From Accumulibacter sp. (GTDB lineage: Bacteria; Pseudomonadota; Gammaproteobacteria; Burkholderiales; Rhodocyclaceae), in assembly GCA_031280565.1 (NCBI GenBank), contig JAITGN010000082.1, positions 1 to 33,731 of the forward strand: DNA of 33,731 nucleotides, written 5' to 3'. The translations under genes were made by a program, and so were the position numbers. Each line of letters opens with the position of its first letter. Position 1 is the first letter of the stretch. Below are positions 28,486 through 33,731 of this stretch, piece by piece. The notes below the pieces were generated by a model that saw nothing but the letters and a program-made list of their open reading frames with translations, was not told where the DNA came from and searched no databases.

Positions 28486-30063
28486 TTACGTAAAAACGGC
28501 CTGTTCTTCCTCTTCCGGTAACGTCGTTGAAACTTCCTGCGGCGCGATCGAATAAATCTCGATCCGATTATTTTGCTCATCCAGCGCTGCTCTTCTGACC
28601 TCGCGAATTTCGAGATTCTCTTTTTCGACCATCAGAATAAGTTCGTCGGGACATTTTTTGAGCGACCCTGCAGGCACGACCAATAGCTCATTGGACCGCA
28701 AATTGGGGATGCTTGGCAGAACCAGCACGGACAGAGACGTCCCTTTACCATCCTCGCCATAACGAGGGATGCTTGCCGGAGCCGCCTGAGTCGCCAAAAT
28801 CTGAAGTCCGATTTCAAGGTCTTCCTGATTTTCAGATATGGCCCAGCGGACGATGCAAATTTGCCAGTGGCCGCCATTTTCCGGACAAATGGCGGCGATG
28901 TCACCAAGGGCGATGTCTCCGGTTTCGCCCGAAATATGCATAATAGACAAACCGTCCGGACTTTCATTAATGACCATCCAGAGGGAAGGTTCGACAGAAG
29001 CTTCCTCCCCATGCTGAAACAGGCGCCATAACGTATCGATCTGTGTGCAAAGCATGATGCGATATTTTTGATTCCGGCGGGGAAAACGGCGCTGTCCCGG
29101 GCTGCCGAGATAATTGACGAGGCGGCGCAGAACATTGATTCCCGCGGAAGTCGACGCGAAATCAGGCAACCCGATTTTGTCCGGGGAATAGCCCGACTCC
29201 AGCAGCTTCATATGTTTCTGCATGAGATTGACCAGCAGAAAACATGAAAAATAATGGGCATTGGAGCGAAGAAGAGGCTGCTTCCTGTTGCACGCAAACG
29301 CGGGCGCGTCGCATTGCGGGTTTATCCAGAATATTGAAGGCGCGTTATTTATGTTGTCGAGCGTCGTTACATAAACCTGATCGGAAAAAAGCCTGAAATA
29401 GGATGAAATGAAATTGATTTCTTCCGAATTAAAGGAAGGTGGCTGAATACACCCCATGAGAATCGTCGCGTAATAGACATCCCGCAAGCTGCTCAGCACG
29501 TTTTTCGGCGTATTTTTCGAAATTTTGGACAAAAAAGCGATTTCATACACATGATGCAATTGCTGCCACATCCCCACCGCCACAGGAGACGCTATTAGCA
29601 TGCTGAGATGAATATGGAGCGAAAACGCGTGCAGTATCTGCCAGAGCGCCCACTCATGAACTGACTGCGGCTCATCGATCCATCCCGCGTCGTTAATGGG
29701 CAACAGCTCCATCAGGTCATCGGCCAGCGATTGCAGAATATCTTGCATATTGCGAACCAGGTGCACCTTTTTTTTGGAAACGGGCAACGATGTCACGACG
29801 ATTTCCGGAATGAGCGCCTGAACAACATCCACGCTGCGGGTACAAAGGCTCCTGAGCAAAATCAGGCGTTCAAACGCCTGTACCTCGCTCAGATGCAATG
29901 TGGCAAGGTGTATTTTCAGGAAGAGCAGCTGATCCGCGGGATTTTTGGGCTGCGGCATATCAAGCCACGCAAGAATAGTATCTATACCGCTACTCTTTTT
30001 CGTATCCGAGAAAAGCGTATCGTCGGAAGCGGCGGCTTCTGGGCTGGAAGGCATATCGATCAT
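28486..30063 (-). CDS. Large uncharacterised protein with a PilZ-like C-terminal domain
   Basis: 525 aa; RRNQKYRIML..LWMVINESPDGLSI..GDIALGDIAAI..WQICIVRW resembles the PilZ RxxxR...(D/N)xSxxG pattern; N-terminal ~330 aa unassigned helical region. Confidence 0.5.
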   Translation of the reverse strand: MIDMPSSPEAAASDDTLFSDTKKSSGIDTILAWLDMPQPKNPADQLLFLKIHLATLHLSEVQAFERLILLRSLCTRSVDVVQALIPEIVVTSLPVSKKKVHLVRNMQDILQSLADDLMELLPINDAGWIDEPQSVHEWALWQILHAFSLHIHLSMLIASPVAVGMWQQLHHVYEIAFLSKISKNTPKNVLSSLRDVYYATILMGCIQPPSFNSEEINFISSYFRLFSDQVYVTTLDNINNAPSIFWINPQCDAPAFACNRKQPLLRSNAHYFSCFLLVNLMQKHMKLLESGYSPDKIGLPDFASTSAGINVLRRLVNYLGSPGQRRFPRRNQKYRIMLCTQIDTLWRLFQHGEEASVEPSLWMVINESPDGLSIMHISGETGDIALGDIAAICPENGGHWQICIVRWAISENQEDLEIGLQILATQAAPASIPRYGEDGKGTSLSVLVLPSIPNLRSNELLVVPAGSLKKCPDELILMVEKENLEIREVRRAALDEQNNRIEIYSIAPQEVSTTLPEEEEQAVFT

Positions 30064-30168
30064 AAACTATCCTTTATTGGTTATTTAATCTGGATGTTCC
30101 GAAGCCTTTGAGGGTAACGGCACACCATCCGTACCCCTCTCTTGTTCCAATAATAGCACCTTGATATA

Positions 30169-30186
30169 CGTTTTCAAGCCTTTTTA
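30169..30186 (+). repeat. 18-bp motif, degenerate copy D
   Basis: CGTTTTCAAGCCTTTTTA: two mismatches to the consensus; intergenic. Confidence 0.4.
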
Positions 30187-30340
30187 CATCATTCGCTTCG
30201 GTTTGCAAGCGATCGTTGAATCCACGGTCGTTCCAGCCCGATGCCCCGCAATTTTTTTGTATTTTTCATGCCTGGGCGCAGAAATATCTGCTCGTACAGC
30301 AACGCCATTCTGGATTCCGCGCCGGATGTAAAATAGACGG

Positions 30341-31723
30341 ATGTTTGACGATCGTTCAATGGACGCGGATTGCGCGCGATATTCAAAAATCATTACGGTT
30401 TCTTCGCTGAACCGCCTGGCGCGCGAGGCGCTTGAAAGCGTGTTTCCGTTGCACTGGGTGACGGGAGAGGTCTCGAATCTGGTTTCGGCCGCTTCGGGCC
30501 ACGTTTATTTCTCGTTGAAGGACAACTACGCGCAAGTACGGTGCATTATGTACCGGCAGCGCGCACAGCTGCTCGGCTGGCGGCTGGAAAACGGACAGCA
30601 TATCGACGTCCGCGCACACGTGACGCTTTACGAAGCGCGCGGCGATTTCCAGCTCAACGTCGATAACGCCCGAAAGACAGGCCAGGGAAATCTGTACGAA
30701 CAGTTTCTCCGGCTAAAAGAAAAGCTTGAACGCGAAGGGCTTTTTTTGCCGGAAAACAAACGGGAATTACCGGAATTTCCGCGCTGCCTCGGCATTGTGA
30801 CATCTCCACAGGCCGCAGCCCTGCACGATGTGCTAAGCACGCTCGAACGCCGCGCGCCGCATCTGGACATTATCGTTTATCCGGCGGCGGTTCAGGGGGC
30901 CGGCGCGGCTGAACAAATCGCCTCGGCGCTGTCCGTGGCAGGCATAAGGCAGGAATGCGATCTTCTGATTTTGTGCCGCGGCGGCGGCAGTCTCGAAGAC
31001 TTGAGCGCTTTCAACGATGAAAAACTCGCTCGCACGATTCACGCCTGTCCGATACCGCTCATTTCCGGCATCGGGCACGAAACCGACTTCACGATCGCTG
31101 ATTTCGTCGCCGACCAAAGAGCGCCAACACCGACGGCGGCGGCCGAACTGGCCGCGCCGGAGCGATCTGCCCTGACGCGTCTGCTGAATGACCACCGGCG
31201 ATCCCTGAAACGCCAAATCCAGCGTATTTTCGATCAGAAAAGCCAACGGCTGGACGGTTTGGCGCAGCGCCTGCTGAGTCCGGAACAACGGCTGGAACGC
31301 CAGCAGGAAAACCTGCTCGGTCTCCGGCATCGCCTTGTTTCCGCATGGGAATTGAGCCATGCGCGCCATCGGAACGTTCTGGCCGGCCTGACAAACCGCC
31401 TGTTTCTTGCGCAGCCGGATACCGGCCGTTTGGGGCGGCGCGTCGACGCGCTCGCCCTTCGCTTGCGCGGCGCGTTCAAAAAAAACAGGGACGACAGATT
31501 CGCCGGTCTCTCCAGACTGGAAGCCGGCCTTGCGCATCTGAATCCGGAAAAAGTGCTTGCGCGGGGGTATAGTATCGTTTCCAACAACAGAAATGGAATC
31601 ATTCAGGATAGTCGGCAATTGAAAACAAACGACTCTGTTGTCGTATCTTTTCATAGAGGGTCGGTTCGCGCCACCGTCATGTCGGTCACGCATGAAACCG
31701 GCGGCTTGCCGGAAGGAACATGA
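30341..31723 (+). CDS. xseA: Exodeoxyribonuclease VII large subunit
   Basis: FPLHWVTGEVSNLVSAASGHVYFSLKDNYAQVRCIMYR; LILCRGGGSLEDLSAFNDEKLARTI; GIGHETDFTIADFVADQRAPTPTAAAE. Confidence 0.96.
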   Translation: MFDDRSMDADCARYSKIITVSSLNRLAREALESVFPLHWVTGEVSNLVSAASGHVYFSLKDNYAQVRCIMYRQRAQLLGWRLENGQHIDVRAHVTLYEARGDFQLNVDNARKTGQGNLYEQFLRLKEKLEREGLFLPENKRELPEFPRCLGIVTSPQAAALHDVLSTLERRAPHLDIIVYPAAVQGAGAAEQIASALSVAGIRQECDLLILCRGGGSLEDLSAFNDEKLARTIHACPIPLISGIGHETDFTIADFVADQRAPTPTAAAELAAPERSALTRLLNDHRRSLKRQIQRIFDQKSQRLDGLAQRLLSPEQRLERQQENLLGLRHRLVSAWELSHARHRNVLAGLTNRLFLAQPDTGRLGRRVDALALRLRGAFKKNRDDRFAGLSRLEAGLAHLNPEKVLARGYSIVSNNRNGIIQDSRQLKTNDSVVVSFHRGSVRATVMSVTHETGGLPEGT

Positions 31724-31761
31724 ATAAAACAGCCTGGACAAGATCAAGGAGAACTCAAGTT

Positions 31762-32346
31762 ATGGAACATGTACTCCCTACACTCCCTTTTACCATGGAC
31801 GCTTTTACGCCCCATCTCTCAAAAGAAACATTCGAATATCATTACGCCAAGCATCATCAGGCCTACGTGAATGCGCTCAATGGTTTGATCAAGGAAAGCC
31901 GGTTTGAGAACGAATCTCTTGAAACAATCATTAAAAAAGCCCCTCCCGGCGCAATCTACAATAACGCCGCTCAAATCTGGAACCACAGCTTCTACTGGAA
32001 CAGCCTGAAACTGGACGCCGCTCCGCCGGCAGGCGCGTTGGCCGCGGCCATTGAGGGAAAATGGGGGACGCTCGACGAATTCAAAAAAGCATTTCAGGCA
32101 TCCGCCGTAGGCAATTTCGGCTCAGGCTGGACGTGGCTGGTCAAAAAACCGAATGCCTCGCTCGACATCGTCAACACCGGCCCGGCGGGCACGCCCCTGA
32201 CCTCGGCAAACAAGCCGCTGTTTACCATCGACGTCTGGGAACACGCCTATTACATCGACTATCGTAATCTGCGCGCGAAATATGTCGAAACCCTGCTCAA
32301 CAACCTCATCAACTGGGATTTCGTCGCGGAAAACTACGCCAATTAG
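31762..32346 (+). CDS. sodB: Superoxide dismutase [Fe]
   Basis: LPTLPFTMDAFTPHLSKETFEYHYAKHHQAYVNALN; NHSFYWNSL; VDVWEHAYYIDYRNLRAKYVE. Start placed at ATG 31762 with AAGGAG upstream. Confidence 0.96.
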   Translation: MEHVLPTLPFTMDAFTPHLSKETFEYHYAKHHQAYVNALNGLIKESRFENESLETIIKKAPPGAIYNNAAQIWNHSFYWNSLKLDAAPPAGALAAAIEGKWGTLDEFKKAFQASAVGNFGSGWTWLVKKPNASLDIVNTGPAGTPLTSANKPLFTIDVWEHAYYIDYRNLRAKYVETLLNNLINWDFVAENYAN

Positions 32347-32394
32347 GGCCGGGCGCTCTCGCACCCCTCCTTGCCGTTCGTGGCTCAAACCGGC

Positions 32395-32533
32395 CAGCAA
32401 GAAATTAGCGACAGCCCGGAAGGCGCTGTCGCTCTAACATCATTGGCAAGGGGATTGCATCCCCTTGCCAATGGCTACGGTCGAAACCCCGGCCTTCAGG
32501 GCGGGGTTTCAAACCGGAGTTAGTTTTACGATG
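32395..32533 (-). repeat. Multi-hairpin repeat, copy 3 (hairpins 1 and 2 fused)
   Basis: Reverse complement CATCGTAAAACTAACTCCGGTTTGAAACCCCGCCCTGAAGGCCGGGGTTTCGACCGTAGCCATTGGCAAGGGGATGCAATCCCCTTGCCAATG...GCTAATTTCTTGCTG. Confidence 0.92.
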
Positions 32534-32687
32534 AAAAAATCTGCCAAAAAACAGCGGTATCCCCTGTCTTTTTTCCCCATTTTCGTTAAAATCCCCTCCA
32601 TCGGTTTACGTACAAAAAGAGACGCTACGCCAGACGGGCCGAAACCGGAATTTGTGTTGCGAAATCAAGGAGTTCAAGGAGCGTGTC

Positions 32688-33333
32688 ATGAATTACCCCC
32701 CCCCCCGAGGGATTCTGTCCCTGGCCGCCTGCTAGCCTTCTCCCCACCTGCCTTCCAAAACGCGTAACGCCGTTCCGCTTGACAAGCGGAGCGGCGGCAT
32801 CCCTGTTCTCGACGGGGCGAATCTGGCCCAAACCATTCAGCCGGTTTTGGCCTGGTCGCAACAGTAGGGCGTTCGCAACAGGGGAAACCTGCTCACCCCC
32901 CTGTAAATACCTGCCCGACGAATATCAAGAAATCCTGAGCAACGGCGCAGGCCAGTGGGAAGCGATTCGCAATGCCACATTCGAGATCAGCGAAAGCGGC
33001 CTGTCGCCCAGCAGCGACGCGGTACAAGCGTTCGAGCAGAATGCCAAACAAGCCGCGATCAACCGGGCCAGCGCTGAAATGGCTTACAGGACATCCAGTC
33101 AGCGATTCAACGACATCCAGGTATTGCTGAATCGGGTCAACACAGCGCCGGACGCGAAAGACATTGCCGACCTGCAAGCGCGCATCCAGGCGGAACAGGT
33201 GATGATGCAGAACGAAGCCAATAAGCTGCAGGCGCTGGCCCTGCTCATGGCGGCGCAGCGCGACCTACAAGACCAGCAAGCGAAGGAAATCCGCATGAAT
33301 TCGGGGAAAGGCCCGATGCCCAAAGGCTGGTAA
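32688..33333 (+). pseudogene. Decayed VirB5-like type IV secretion protein
   Basis: Frame 1: MNYPPPRGILSLAAC*...GGIPVLDGANLAQTIQPVLAWSQQ*GVRNRGNLLTPL*; another frame then gives KYLPDEYQEILSNGAGQWEAIRN...QNEANKLQALALLMAAQRDLQDQQAKEIR. Two in-frame TAG, one frameshift and an apparent internal deletion. Confidence 0.75.
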
Positions 33334-33355
33334 TAAACAGTCACGGGGAGCAATC

Positions 33356-33655
33356 ATGGCGGCCAGCGATTTCCATTTTTACTCGCGCATATTCACCGAA
33401 TTGAGCGATGTGCTCTCGTCCTACGTGCAGGCCACAGCGAGCAGCGTTTGCGGCGCGATTTCGCCGGTCGCCACGACACTCCTCACGATCTACGTGATGT
33501 TGTGGGGCTGGTCGATGATGCGCGGCGGTGTCACGGAGCCGATCAGCAAGGTCTTGAATATTCTTCCGGGATTCAATGTTTTTGGCGCCGGGCGATATGG
33601 GCAGGGCTCAGAGACGATTTGGCCGGCACGAAGTTTAATCCGGGGGCTGTACTAG
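33356..33655 (+). pseudogene. Truncated VirB6/TrbL-like type IV secretion membrane protein
   Basis: FYSRIFTELSDVLSSYVQATASSVCGAISPVATTLLTIYVMLWGWSMMRGGVTEPI matches VirB6 N-termini, then diverges and stops at 99 aa. Confidence 0.7.
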
Positions 33656-33731
33656 ATTAGGGGTTTAAATGTCACACCAAGAGCGTAAAAGATGTAATTG
33701 CCGTGTTGGTGTGCCGTAATTGAATCGGAAT

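Noticed and set aside
32465-32767. 100-aa ORF running from repeat copy 3 into the virB5 remnant
   Set aside because: Starts inside the repeat and reads virB5 out of frame; no family resemblance.
32688-32779. Phase-variable ON/OFF switch through the C11 tract
   Set aside because: Loss of one C would open a long frame into the VirB5 C-term, but the intervening peptide in that frame is not VirB5-like; the VirB5 N-term lies in the original frame with stop codons. Decay is simpler.

Overview
The window is mostly core chromosome of a GC-rich proteobacterium, probably a betaproteobacterium (inferred from gene content and synteny). The minus strand carries a flagellar rod/hook operon flgB-C-D-E-F-G-H-I, followed by a DUF1266-like gene, a DNA methyltransferase fused to an Mrr-like nuclease domain, and radC. 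Beyond these lie coaBC-dut, tusA, a BepA-like M48 protease, a cold-shock gene, clpS-clpA, a sirtuin, ssb-kup, icd, a DUF3106/DUF3619/ECF-sigma cluster, ilvB-ilvH-ilvC, psd, a large PilZ-like protein, xseA and sodB. The edges are accessory: the 5' end of an IS630-family transposase gene at the left, and decayed virB5/virB6 (type IV secretion) remnants at the right. The best candidates for novelty are: (1) a three-copy family of 139-170 bp multi-hairpin repeats with no ORF of their own (MITE- or IS200/IS605-end-like), showing a compensatory stem change between copies and a hairpin-fusion deletion; (2) an 18-bp intergenic motif CGTTCTCAAGCnATTTTA in three or four copies, two of them in an AT-rich, palindrome-rich segment after dut that includes a 34-bp near-perfect palindrome; (3) a sigma-54 promoter plus upstream dyads ahead of flgB; (4) an ECF sigma gene that appears to need a CTG start codon; (5) a solitary CRISPR-repeat-like sequence beside the methyltransferase gene. 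No complete new multi-gene system was identified. All identifications are from reading the sequence and recalled family motifs; no searches were run.
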